Below, piece by piece: positions 1 to 7,753 of a DNA stretch of 17,190 bases. A program made the position numbers and the translations under genes. Origin of the DNA: Bacteroidota bacterium (GTDB lineage Bacteria; Bacteroidota; Bacteroidia; Bacteroidales; GCA-2748055). Location: NCBI GenBank assembly GCA_024244665.1, contig JAAEOI010000340.1, forward strand, positions 1 to 17,190, read 5' to 3'. Within the stretch, counting starts at the first letter, position 1. Each line of letters opens with the position of its first letter. The notes beneath the pieces are model-generated. The model did not search any database, was not told the DNA's origin, and saw only the letters and a list, made by a program, of their open reading frames with translations.

Positions 1-1
1 A

Positions 2-1528
2 CGGGCATGGATACAATATATCCACCGCTCACAGTTTCTTTTGCAGAGTGGCACCAATGTAGCCGATGTGCTCTGTTTTGCCGGTGATGCTGCTCCTAAT
101 GGCGGGGTTCACAGGGATGATATAAAAAATGCAGGATATGACTATGATGCCTGTGGTACCGATATCTTACGACAGTTGAAGGTAGAGGAGGGGAATATCG
201 TTGTGCCTTCGGGCAAGAGATACCGGATCCTGGTCATGCCTGATCACGGATTCCTGAGGCCTGAATTTGCCCGGAAAGTTCGTGATCTGGTTCGTGATGG
301 AGCAACTATTGTGGGCCCTAAACCTATACATACTCCAAGCCTGGAAGGGTTTCCTTCTTCGGAGCAGGAAGTGATAGCCATCGGTGAAGAGGTATGGGGA
401 AGATGTGACGGCAGCACCGTTACATCAAACAGATATGGCAAAGGAGAGGTCTATTCCGGTGTTTCTCCGGCTGAAGTGCTGAAGGAACTTAATGTATACC
501 CGGCAGTAAAAATCCCGGAGGAAATTACTGAATTAGAGTGGATACAACGAGAAACTGAGGAAGCTGACATCTACTTCATTTCTAATCAGTCGGGCCGCAG
601 GGTGAATACAGTTGCCGGTTTTCGCATAGTGGGAAAAATACCTGAATTCTGGAATGCAGTTGATGCTTCCATTGAAACTGTCTCCGGCTGGACAGTTGAT
701 GGTGAACATACCCGGGTTCCGCTTAACCTGAACCCCGACGAGTCGGTTTTTGTTGTTTTTCGTCATTCGGGCAGACCAGGCAGGGATCCTTACGTAGCGG
801 TGGGAAATCCCCTGCTAAATGAGAAAGACAGCCTCTGGATGCCCCGCTTTAAAACTGAAAATAAATTGCAATTAAGGACCTTCAGCAATGGAACCCACAT
901 CCTCCATCGTGCTTCTGGTAAAACAAAAAATATTGAAATAACAGAAATCCCTGATGCACTTGAACTTGCCGGGCCATGGAGCGTCGCCTTCCAGCCGGAG
1001 AGAGGCGCCCCGGCCAGTGCTGAATTTGATCAACTCATTTCGTGGGATCAACATGCTGATACCGGTATCAGGTATTTTTCAGGAACGGCAAGCTATACGC
1101 TGAAATTCGATCTACCTGAAAGCTATAAGCAAAGCGACCAGGAGGTTTGGCTCGATCTGGGGAAAGTAGAAGTAATGGCTGAAGTCCGCCTGAACGGAGA
1201 GGATCTGGGTGTGCATTGGAGTAAACCTTATCGGCTCGAGATAAGCAAAGCAATGAGTGCCGGAACCAACACACTGGAGATTAATGTTACCAACCTGTGG
1301 GTGAACAGGCTTATTGGCGATGAGCAATACCCGGAAGACTTTGAACGGATAGAGGGAAAATACTTCAATCAGTGGCCCGATTGGATAAATGATATTCAAC
1401 AACGCCCCGAATCTTCCCGTGTAACTTTTGCATCATGGAAGCATTGGGATAAGGATGACGAATTATTGCCATCAGGACTAATAGGACCTGTTACTTTGCG
1501 CTGTGCCAAACTTACTCCGGTAAAATGA
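2..1528 (+). CDS. GH106-like alpha-L-rhamnosidase, 3' part only
   Basis: The reading frame is open from base 2 with no stop, so the gene begins outside the window; the TTG at 41 is only the first formal start codon. The visible ~508 residues resemble the C-terminal half of GH106 alpha-L-rhamnosidases, large exo-enzymes of about 1000 residues that release L-rhamnose from plant or algal glycans. First comes the segment typical of the end of the catalytic module: FLLQSGTNVADVL, then a Rossmann-like stretch with ILVMPDHGF and GATIVGPKP (roughly 35-550). A beta-sandwich of GH2 sugar-binding type follows, with WLDLGKVEVMAEVRLNGEDL and a later LEINVTNLWVNRL (about 1090-1330). The family is seen from overall pattern; the catalytic glutamates were not assigned and may lie upstream. 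The protein ends AKLTPVK, and the DNA for this tail recurs at 8472-8493. A family-2-like glycosidase remains an alternative. Confidence 0.72.
   Translation, partial: RAWIQYIHRSQFLLQSGTNVADVLCFAGDAAPNGGVHRDDIKNAGYDYDACGTDILRQLKVEEGNIVVPSGKRYRILVMPDHGFLRPEFARKVRDLVRDGATIVGPKPIHTPSLEGFPSSEQEVIAIGEEVWGRCDGSTVTSNRYGKGEVYSGVSPAEVLKELNVYPAVKIPEEITELEWIQRETEEADIYFISNQSGRRVNTVAGFRIVGKIPEFWNAVDASIETVSGWTVDGEHTRVPLNLNPDESVFVVFRHSGRPGRDPYVAVGNPLLNEKDSLWMPRFKTENKLQLRTFSNGTHILHRASGKTKNIEITEIPDALELAGPWSVAFQPERGAPASAEFDQLISWDQHADTGIRYFSGTASYTLKFDLPESYKQSDQEVWLDLGKVEVMAEVRLNGEDLGVHWSKPYRLEISKAMSAGTNTLEINVTNLWVNRLIGDEQYPEDFERIEGKYFNQWPDWINDIQQRPESSRVTFASWKHWDKDDELLPSGLIGPVTLRCAKLTPVK
1503..1524 (+). repeat. 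22-bp direct repeat, copy A
   Basis: These 22 bases encode AKLTPV and neighbouring bases at the end of the GH106-like gene. They occur again, identical and in the same orientation, at 8472-8493. The stop codon follows in both copies after one differing base. The two copies bracket the entire sugar-acid catabolic block of about 6.9 kb. Confidence 0.85.
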
Positions 1529-1647
1529 TAATAGGATTAATAATAATCACATTAACATATAGTTAACAAGGATTTAGTTTCACTTTATGCTTATTTCTGA
1601 AAACTGTTTCGTAAAATTATGGTAATTTACTAAAGAGATGAAATAAG

Positions 1648-2628
1648 ATGGAAAGGAGAGATTTTTTAACCAAATCAATTCTTGCCGGGGGAGGGTTATA
1701 CTCCCTGGGGCTGAAGAGTGCCGGTGCAATCAGCTTAAGCAAGGAGAATCCTATGCCCATGCAGATTCTGGGGCGTACGGGCGAAAAAGTATCCATGATA
1801 GGTATCGGAGGTGGTCACTGGTGGCGGGAGCCCAATACCGCAGAAGATATCAAGAGGCTGTTCAACAGAGCCCTCGAGGCCGGGATAAACTATGTAGACA
1901 TGGCCCCGAATTATGGCGACCAGGAATCTGAAAGAAGGCTGGGAGCAGCCATGAAAGGAAAACGGGATAAGGTATTCCTGGTAAATAAAACAGAAGCACC
2001 CTCCTACAAAGGAACATTGGAACTGATTGAACAGAGCCTGGATAACCTTCAGACCGATTATATCGATCTCCTTCATCTACACAGCATTGGCCACACAAAA
2101 CGTTGGACGGATCTGGAGCTGGCATTCAGCAAAAAAGGCGCCATGGAGGCACTGAGAGAGGCAAAAAAGAAGGGGATGATCCACCACATTGGCGCCACGG
2201 CCCACAACTGGCCCAGCCGCATGCACTATGTCATCGATTCGGGTGAGATTGATGTGCTCATGCTGGCTGTCAATTATGTGGTTCAGCACAGCTATGATTT
2301 CGAACATAAAATCTGGGCCAGGGCCAGGGAAGAGAAAATCGGTCTGGTCGCCATGAAAGTCTTTGGTGGATCGACAGGCAAAGCAGGCTCGTTTAAGATC
2401 CCCAAAGAGGACTACAAAGAAGCCTTGCGCTATGCACTTTCCCTGGACGGGGTTTCTTCCGCAGTTCTTGGGGTCACAAATGTAGAGGAGTTGGAACCGG
2501 CATTAAAGATTATGAAAGAGTTTAGTCCCCTTACCGAAGAGGAATTCCTGGATTTATCCATGAGAGGACTTTCCATTCTGAAGCAGGATCCGCACTGGCG
2601 TGAAATATATGGAACGCCTGTTACATAA
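1648..2628 (+). CDS. Aldo/keto reductase with Tat-type leader
   Basis: A 326-residue NAD(P)-dependent oxidoreductase of the aldo/keto reductase superfamily. The leader has a twin-arginine motif (ERRDFL, residues 2-7), a short hydrophobic stretch and an AGA-type end near residue 27, which predicts export as a folded protein. The barrel starts at MQILGRTGEKVS. The catalytic tetrad can be placed as D84 (in YVDMAPNYG), Y89, K114 (LVNKTEA) and H145 (LLHLHS). There is no C-terminal ferredoxin-like cysteine cluster. The substrate is unknown; next to a rhamnonate dehydratase it could oxidise or reduce L-rhamnose or its acid or keto-acid (inference). An exported NAD(P) enzyme implies tightly bound cofactor, as in Zymomonas glucose-fructose oxidoreductase. 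An earlier ATG at 1638 meets a stop after two codons, which fixes the start at 1648. The next gene begins 71 bases downstream. Confidence 0.85.
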   Translation: MERRDFLTKSILAGGGLYSLGLKSAGAISLSKENPMPMQILGRTGEKVSMIGIGGGHWWREPNTAEDIKRLFNRALEAGINYVDMAPNYGDQESERRLGAAMKGKRDKVFLVNKTEAPSYKGTLELIEQSLDNLQTDYIDLLHLHSIGHTKRWTDLELAFSKKGAMEALREAKKKGMIHHIGATAHNWPSRMHYVIDSGEIDVLMLAVNYVVQHSYDFEHKIWARAREEKIGLVAMKVFGGSTGKAGSFKIPKEDYKEALRYALSLDGVSSAVLGVTNVEELEPALKIMKEFSPLTEEEFLDLSMRGLSILKQDPHWREIYGTPVT

Positions 2629-2699
2629 ATTTTTGAAATTCCAGAATTTATGGGTTAAACACCTTAAGAGATTTAAATATTAATTTATAAAACCTACTT

Positions 2700-3983
2700 A
2701 TGGAACGTCGTAAATTTATTAAGGTTGCTGCGCTATCAGCTCCCGCGCTTGGAATACCTATTAGTCATCTTAACGCAGTTGTACCCAGGTCTACTGAAAT
2801 TAACCTTCCGCCTTTGCCTTTTCAGGAATTGAAAAGCAAGTTGAAAATTACTGAGGTAAAGATGGTTAATCCCAAGAGGAAAAAACCATGGCCCAAATAC
2901 GAGCCCAGTGAGGGGTCCTGGTCAATGAGGGCGGAAATTGCCAATCCCATGTCCATCTACCCGGAATATAAAGCCTACAGGGCATTGTTCCTGGCAGGTG
3001 ATCTGGGTCTCTCTACTGTGCAAATTAAAACCGATAAAGGTATTTCAGGTATAGGCTATGGAGGACCAGGCGGGGGATTCGTGATCGAAAACCACCTGAC
3101 ACAATTGCTGATGGGTGAAGATCCCTTTAATGTGGAGCGGCTTTGGGACATTATGTGGCGGTCCACCATGTATTACGGTAGAAAAGGATTGGTCGTTAAT
3201 GCTATCAGTGCTGTGGATAATGCACTGTGGGATATTATCGGAAAAGCACTGGAAGTTCCGGTTTATCAGTTACTGGGTGGCAAGACCAAGGAGCGGATAC
3301 CTGCCTACTGTACAGGAAATGACCTGGAACAACATGTGGAATTCGGATATACAAAATTAAAACTTGCCATTCCTTATGGTCCCGCTGATGGATGGGAAGG
3401 GATGAGAAAGAATATTGAATTGGTGGAAAGGGCAAGAAAAATCCTTGGACCGGATGGCGAGATTATGCTGGATTGCTGGATGGCTTTCACAGAAGATTAT
3501 ACCCTCGAATTTGCCAAAATGCTTGAACCCTACAGGGTATATTGGATGGAAGAGTGCCTGCCACCTGATGAGTATGCCGGATTCGGCCGACTGAATAAGC
3601 AGATCACATCCACAAGAATTGTAACAGGCGAGCATGAATACACCCGGTATGGTTTTCAACTGTTGCTTGACTATGATGGCGCCAAGATATGGCAGCCTGA
3701 TATGAATTGGTGTGGCGGGCTCACTGAGCTACGAAGAATCGGAGCCATGGCTGCAGCACACGGTATTCCTGTAATTCCCCATGGAGGATGGAGAGGTGGT
3801 GCCCCACATTATATCATGGCTACTCCTAATAGCCCCTGGTGCGAAATGTTTATGCCTCCCCCCGGAGGGCCAAAAGAGGTGTATGAAATGTACGCTGAAG
3901 AGAATGGAATTACGAGAGGACCGGAGGGTATTTATATGGTTCCTCCTGATCGTCCTGGTTTTGGCTATGAACTAGAAGTATAA
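2700..3983 (+). CDS. L-rhamnonate dehydratase-like enolase-superfamily protein with Tat-type leader
   Basis: A 427-residue mandelate-racemase/enolase superfamily protein that follows E. coli RhmD through most of its length: ANPMSIYPEY, GLVVNAISAVDNALWD, VYQLLGG, MLDCWM, EECLPP and QPDMNWCGGLT. RhmD dehydrates L-rhamnonate to 2-keto-3-deoxy-L-rhamnonate with Mg2+. By alignment to the known RhmD site, the metal ligands would be D258, E284 and E311, and the catalytic dyad H361 with D334. It differs from cytoplasmic RhmD by an N-terminal extension of about 48 residues starting MERRKFIKVAALSAPALG, a good twin-arginine leader, so export to the periplasm is predicted. The start is set by that leader. 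It probably forms one unit with the preceding reductase. Another sugar-acid dehydratase specificity, such as lyxonate or mannonate, is possible but less likely given the close motif match and the rhamnosidases nearby. Confidence 0.85.
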   Translation: MERRKFIKVAALSAPALGIPISHLNAVVPRSTEINLPPLPFQELKSKLKITEVKMVNPKRKKPWPKYEPSEGSWSMRAEIANPMSIYPEYKAYRALFLAGDLGLSTVQIKTDKGISGIGYGGPGGGFVIENHLTQLLMGEDPFNVERLWDIMWRSTMYYGRKGLVVNAISAVDNALWDIIGKALEVPVYQLLGGKTKERIPAYCTGNDLEQHVEFGYTKLKLAIPYGPADGWEGMRKNIELVERARKILGPDGEIMLDCWMAFTEDYTLEFAKMLEPYRVYWMEECLPPDEYAGFGRLNKQITSTRIVTGEHEYTRYGFQLLLDYDGAKIWQPDMNWCGGLTELRRIGAMAAAHGIPVIPHGGWRGGAPHYIMATPNSPWCEMFMPPPGGPKEVYEMYAEENGITRGPEGIYMVPPDRPGFGYELEV

Positions 3984-4006
3984 TCTAAAAAGCAGCGTTT
4001 TAGATT
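3982..4006. terminator. Hairpin between convergent genes, likely bidirectional terminator
   Basis: A perfect 9-bp inverted repeat, AATCTAAAA / TTTTAGATT, with a 7-base loop lies between the stop of the dehydratase (+) and the stop of the aldolase (-). It begins inside the dehydratase stop codon. The stem is AT-rich and therefore weak, but a T-rich run (about 4013-4026) follows it on the plus strand. Its position between convergent genes supports the call. Confidence 0.55.
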
Positions 4007-4012
4007 GTATCC

Positions 4013-4792
4013 TTATTTCTTTTTTGTGGTAGTGTGCAGCTGCCCTAACAGCTCTTTGCACGCATCGGAGAAAATGGCAATATCCACTGCGTGAGAAAAA
4101 TACTGTATCCCGGCTTCTTTCCACATTCGGACCGATTCGAGGGTGTCTGTAAAAGTTCCCACAACAATCCCTTTTTTCTTTGCCCGGCTTACGATGGATT
4201 CCATATGCCCGACCACACTGGGATGCCCCACCTGTCCGGGAACACCCATGGACTGGCTTAGGTCATAAGGTCCGATGAAGAGGATATCAAATCCATCCAC
4301 CTCCAGGATCTCATCCAGATTATCGATTGCCTCTTTGCCCTCCATTTGCAGAATAACCAGGGTCTCATTTGCCTGCGAAAAGTATTGATCCTTTGGGACT
4401 GAAGAATAGGAGGCCGCCCTTACGAAGGGGTCCATTCCTCTCTGCCCAAACGGACAAAACGTTGCTGCAGAAATAGATGCTTCTGCCTCCGCCGCACTTG
4501 TAATATGGGGTACCTGGACTCCCTTTGCCCCCATGTCAAGAGCCTTAGATATAAAGATATCACTGGAATTCTGGGCCCTGACAATGGGCAGGATCCCGGA
4601 TAGTTCAGCGGCCATGACCAGGTTCTGAAGATTTGCATAGGTGAATGGGGCATGTTCCATATCCAGGATCGCAAAATCAAATCCTGAATGTCCGATAACC
4701 TCTACGAAAGCAGCATCTGAGGTTTTCATGAATGGCCCGAATACCACTTCGCCATCCATTAACTTCTTTTTGAATTCTTGAATCATCTTCAT
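4013..4792 (-). CDS. HpcH/HpaI-family 2-keto-3-deoxy-L-rhamnonate-type aldolase
   Basis: A class II (Mg2+-dependent) aldolase of the HpcH/HpaI family, about 259 residues. Members such as RhmA (YfaU) and fungal LRA4 cleave 2-keto-3-deoxy-L-rhamnonate to pyruvate and L-lactaldehyde. Visible family signatures are LDMEHAP with the catalytic histidine, an arginine in PIVRAQ, the VQVPHI strand, and the two metal ligands in LQMEG (Glu) and GPYDLS (Asp). The frame stays open to a TTG at 4810, but the ATG at 4792 gives a normal N-terminus (MKMIQEFKKK) and starts 7 bases after the stop of the upstream transporter gene, so it is preferred. This is the last gene of the four-gene minus-strand operon. No leader is seen, so it should act in the cytoplasm. 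Specificity for KDR is inferred from the neighbouring dehydratase; related keto-acids are possible. Confidence 0.85.
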   Translation of the reverse strand: MKMIQEFKKKLMDGEVVFGPFMKTSDAAFVEVIGHSGFDFAILDMEHAPFTYANLQNLVMAAELSGILPIVRAQNSSDIFISKALDMGAKGVQVPHITSAAEAEASISAATFCPFGQRGMDPFVRAASYSSVPKDQYFSQANETLVILQMEGKEAIDNLDEILEVDGFDILFIGPYDLSQSMGVPGQVGHPSVVGHMESIVSRAKKKGIVVGTFTDTLESVRMWKEAGIQYFSHAVDIAIFSDACKELLGQLHTTTKKK

Positions 4793-4799
4793 TTCAATT

Positions 4800-6074
4800 T
4801 TAATTTCCAAACAAATCTATTAAGGCAGTATACCCGGTATAAACCATGAAGCAGGAAAATAAAAATGCAGCCAACATACCTGCATTCAAGCCAATGCCCG
4901 CCCGGTGTTTGCCCATCTCCTTCCGGTTTACCAGCAGAGCGGCGCCGGCAACAGCAAGGGGGAGCACGAAAACACCAGAAACCTGTGTGGTGATTTGAGC
5001 TACAATGGGATTGGAGCCCAGTATGGGGACAGTAAGGCCAATCAGGGCTGCAATGGCAGTGATCACCTTGAATTGGGAGGATTTGGTATCAAAACGCCCT
5101 TTCCGATAATCGGCTATTAATATGGGGGCAACCATGAGGATGGGAAAAATGGAAGATATTCCTGCGCTTAGTGTACCCACAATGAAAATGGCCACTGCGA
5201 ATTTACCGGCCACCGGTTCAAGAGTGTATACCATGTCCAGTACCTTATCTATAGTCTTCCCTTCATGATATAGGGCACCTGTAGCGGCTATAATAATTGA
5301 ACCGCTGACTACGAACATCAGGATTGCAGAAACTATGGCATCCCTGCTCTGTTCCCTGGTGTTTTCTTTCCCCCATCCTTTTCCTTGAATGAACAGGGGC
5401 CTGGTAACAAACACAGGGGCAGCCATGGTGGTACCCACAAATGCAGCAACCAGTAGCTTTCCTCCCTCCACATCAGGAATCGATGGAACAAACCCTCTCA
5501 CTATCTCACCAGGTTCCGGGAGCACAATAAACATGGAAACAATGAACGATAAGCCCATAACGGTCACACATATTACCAGGATCTTCTCGAAGATGGAGTA
5601 TTCCCCCAGCAGGAGTATTCCGTATAATGTGATCGTCATGACAAGTGCTATGCCCAGAACAGCCCAATAGCTGGTAGGCGAGGTGCCAGGGAAAAAGATG
5701 TGGATTAACTCATATATTGCATTGGAAGTGAGTCCGATGATCCCCGACAGACAGGTCCATTGGGCCAGCACACACCCTACGATAATGGCGATGGCCAGGG
5801 CCCTGCCGAATTTCACCTTACCCCTGATACCATGCATGGCTGTCCCTCCCGTTACTACCGCGTAACGGCCGTACGCTTCCATCATTACCCATGAAAAGAA
5901 TACGCTCAGGGCCAGCACCCATAAGAGCTGGGTTCCGAATTCACTACCCGCTTTTGCCATGGAAGTTACACTGCCTGTTCCAATTGTATAACCAATAGCG
6001 AAGAAACCAGGTCCCACCGCCAGCAGCATGAACCATATTCTTTTCAGAAAGGATTTATTTCCGGGATTAGTCAT
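4800..6074 (-). CDS. NRAMP-fold transporter lacking the metal-binding motifs
   Basis: A 424-residue membrane protein with about eleven hydrophobic segments. It opens with the NRAMP hallmark GPGF (residues 21-24) and keeps the general NRAMP plan, including an acidic/aromatic MMEAYGRYA region after the second segment. The residues that coordinate the metal in true NRAMPs are missing. Where TM1 should carry DPGN it reads YTIGTGS (29-35), and where TM6 should carry MPH it reads MAAP (217-220). True divalent-metal transport is therefore doubtful, and the usual automatic label would mislead. The gene lies between a KDR-type aldolase and an FAH-family hydrolase in a tight operon (25 bases after the hydrolase stop, 7 before the aldolase start), so an organic acid such as rhamnonate or KDR is a reasonable guess (inference). 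It is the only transporter visible in the catabolic block. Confidence 0.75.
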   Translation of the reverse strand: MTNPGNKSFLKRIWFMLLAVGPGFFAIGYTIGTGSVTSMAKAGSEFGTQLLWVLALSVFFSWVMMEAYGRYAVVTGGTAMHGIRGKVKFGRALAIAIIVGCVLAQWTCLSGIIGLTSNAIYELIHIFFPGTSPTSYWAVLGIALVMTITLYGILLLGEYSIFEKILVICVTVMGLSFIVSMFIVLPEPGEIVRGFVPSIPDVEGGKLLVAAFVGTTMAAPVFVTRPLFIQGKGWGKENTREQSRDAIVSAILMFVVSGSIIIAATGALYHEGKTIDKVLDMVYTLEPVAGKFAVAIFIVGTLSAGISSIFPILMVAPILIADYRKGRFDTKSSQFKVITAIAALIGLTVPILGSNPIVAQITTQVSGVFVLPLAVAGAALLVNRKEMGKHRAGIGLNAGMLAAFLFSCFMVYTGYTALIDLFGN

Positions 6075-6100
6075 ATGTTGGACTATTATTTACATGTTGA

Positions 6101-6958
6101 TTATTGGTAAGTTTCCGACCAAGCTCGAACACTCTGTCTTGCGGTCCCCAAACCCTCTATTCCCAATTCGATCTCATCTCCATCACGGAGGAAGACAGGA
6201 GGATCAAATCCAAGGCCAACGCCCTCAGGTGTTCCGGTAGAAATAATATCACCGGGCATCAGGCTCATGAATTGTGAAAGGTAGGAGATGATTTCCTGAA
6301 CATTGAAAATGAAATCACTGGTACTGCCATCCTGTACTTTTTTCCCATTTACGTTTAGCCAGAGTCTCAGATTATTTGGATCAGTGATTTCATCCTTCGT
6401 AACAAGGTAGGGCCCAATGGGAGAGAAGGTATCACAACTTTTTCCTTTCACCCATTGTCCCCCTTTTTCCAGTTGAAACTCGCGTTCACTCACATCATTG
6501 TGCAATGCATATCCGGCAACGTAATCCAGGGCCTCTTCCTTGCTGATATAGTTTGCCCGCTTGCCTATTACCACTGCCAGCTCTACTTCCCAGTCTGTTT
6601 TCTTGCTGTTCTTTGGAATAATGATACGATCATTGGGTCCCGTTAGCGAAGAAGTGGCCTTAAAAAACACAACAGGTTCTGTTGGAATGGCCATTCCGCT
6701 TTCCCTGGCATGCTTAAGATAATTCAGCCCAATGCAAATAATCTTGCCCGGTTTTTTTACAGGGACTCCCAATCGAATTCCAGGATCAATCCGGGCAGAT
6801 AAATTCTGATCAAACTCCTTTTCTAATTTGGTAATTCCATCATTTGCAAAGAAGTCTTCGGTGTAGTCACTAACCAGGTGACTTACATCGTAGCGGACCG
6901 CATCTATTTCCAATCCTGGCTTTTCATCTCCAGGGTTGCCAAATCTGATCAATTTCAT
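6101..6958 (-). CDS. Fumarylacetoacetate-hydrolase family protein, probable 2,4-diketo-3-deoxy-L-rhamnonate hydrolase
   Basis: A 285-residue FAH-superfamily protein. The family fold is recognisable from KIICIGLNYLKHA, FFKATSSLTGPND, the metal-binding WEVELAVVIG (E124 and E126) with D155 in HNDVSERE, and the closing ISTGTPEGVGLGFDPP. Relatives in L-rhamnose and L-fucose pathways (LRA6 and the Xanthomonas L-fucose cluster enzyme) hydrolyse 2,4-diketo-3-deoxy sugar acids to pyruvate plus L-lactate. The adjacent SDR, 12 bases upstream in the same operon, would supply that diketo substrate. Length and start are normal for the family, and there is no leader, so it should be cytoplasmic. Without a substrate test it could be another acylpyruvate hydrolase, but the neighbours make the diketo-rhamnonate role the best fit. 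Confidence 0.85.
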   Translation of the reverse strand: MKLIRFGNPGDEKPGLEIDAVRYDVSHLVSDYTEDFFANDGITKLEKEFDQNLSARIDPGIRLGVPVKKPGKIICIGLNYLKHARESGMAIPTEPVVFFKATSSLTGPNDRIIIPKNSKKTDWEVELAVVIGKRANYISKEEALDYVAGYALHNDVSEREFQLEKGGQWVKGKSCDTFSPIGPYLVTKDEITDPNNLRLWLNVNGKKVQDGSTSDFIFNVQEIISYLSQFMSLMPGDIISTGTPEGVGLGFDPPVFLRDGDEIELGIEGLGTARQSVRAWSETYQ

Positions 6959-6970
6959 ATCGTTCTATTT

Positions 6971-7753
6971 TTAGGTATTCAAGGTAATAAATCCGCCGTC
7001 GATGGAGAAACAGCTTCCTGTGATGAAAGATGCCTCATCTGAGCAGAGGTAGAGTGCCAGCGAACCAATCTCTTCCGGTTTTCCCATTCTGCCAATGGGT
7101 TGGGTTTTGGAAAGTGTCTCAAACATTTCCTCCTCTTTTCCCGGGAAGTTTTTAGCAAGGAACCCATCTACAAAAGGGGTATGCACCCTTCCCGGTGCGA
7201 TGGAGTTGCATCTTATTTTTTCAGATACATAGTCTTTGGCAACCGACAGGGTCATGGTATGGACAGCCCCTTTACTCATAGCATAGGCAAACCGGTCGGA
7301 TATTCCCACGTGCGCCGCAACAGAAGATATATTTATGATTGATCCTCCCTTAGATTTCATCCTTTCGACACCAGCCTTGAGGCAATGAAAAACCCCTTTT
7401 ACATTTACACTATAGATAGTGTCAAAATCATCGGGAGAAGTATCACTCACATTCCCAACATGCGCAATACCTGCATTGTTAACCAGGATATCCAACGCAC
7501 CGCCTCCGGTCGCAATATGGAAGGCACTGGTCACACTTTTAATATCTGATACGTCACAATGGATGCAAACTGCCTGTCCGCCAGAAGCCACGATAGCATC
7601 TGCCACATGTTGGCCGTTTTCTTTATTCAAATCCAGTACGGAAACTTCTGCTCCGTGAACTGCCAGGGCAACTGCGATAGCTTTACCAATACCGCTACCT
7701 CCCCCTGTAACGATTGCCTTTTTTCCTGAAAGATCAAAGCTTCTATTTTCCAT
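6971..7753 (-). CDS. SDR dehydrogenase, probable 2-keto-3-deoxy-L-rhamnonate 4-dehydrogenase
   Basis: A 260-residue classical short-chain dehydrogenase. The cofactor motif TGGGSGIG is at 16-23, an aspartate (D41) ends beta-2 and favours NAD+ over NADP+, NNAG is at 92-95, and the catalytic triad is S144, Y157 and K161. The tail has the usual PEEIGSLALYLCSD and SIDGG. It is the first gene of the minus-strand operon. In the pathway that ends in an FAH-family hydrolase, an SDR (LRA5 type) oxidises C4 of KDR; this gene sits directly before such a hydrolase, so that role is favoured. L-rhamnose 1-dehydrogenases are also SDRs, and no other candidate for that step is visible in the window, so a 1-dehydrogenase role cannot be excluded. 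There is no signal peptide. Confidence 0.85.
   Translation of the reverse strand: MENRSFDLSGKKAIVTGGGSGIGKAIAVALAVHGAEVSVLDLNKENGQHVADAIVASGGQAVCIHCDVSDIKSVTSAFHIATGGGALDILVNNAGIAHVGNVSDTSPDDFDTIYSVNVKGVFHCLKAGVERMKSKGGSIINISSVAAHVGISDRFAYAMSKGAVHTMTLSVAKDYVSEKIRCNSIAPGRVHTPFVDGFLAKNFPGKEEEMFETLSKTQPIGRMGKPEEIGSLALYLCSDEASFITGSCFSIDGGFITLNT

Noticed and set aside
1565..1647. Possible Bacteroidota promoter before the reductase (TATTTCTG near 1592).
   Set aside because: It has one mismatch to TAnnTTTG and no TTTG element at the proper distance upstream, so it is too weak to list.
4793..4810. Upstream TTG start for the aldolase at 4810.
   Set aside because: It would overlap the transporter gene by eleven bases and add a lysine/isoleucine-rich stub; the ATG at 4792 fits the family N-terminus better.
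4800..6074. Plain annotation as a Mn/Fe transporter (MntH).
   Set aside because: The DPGN and MPH metal-binding motifs are missing and the neighbours are sugar-acid enzymes.
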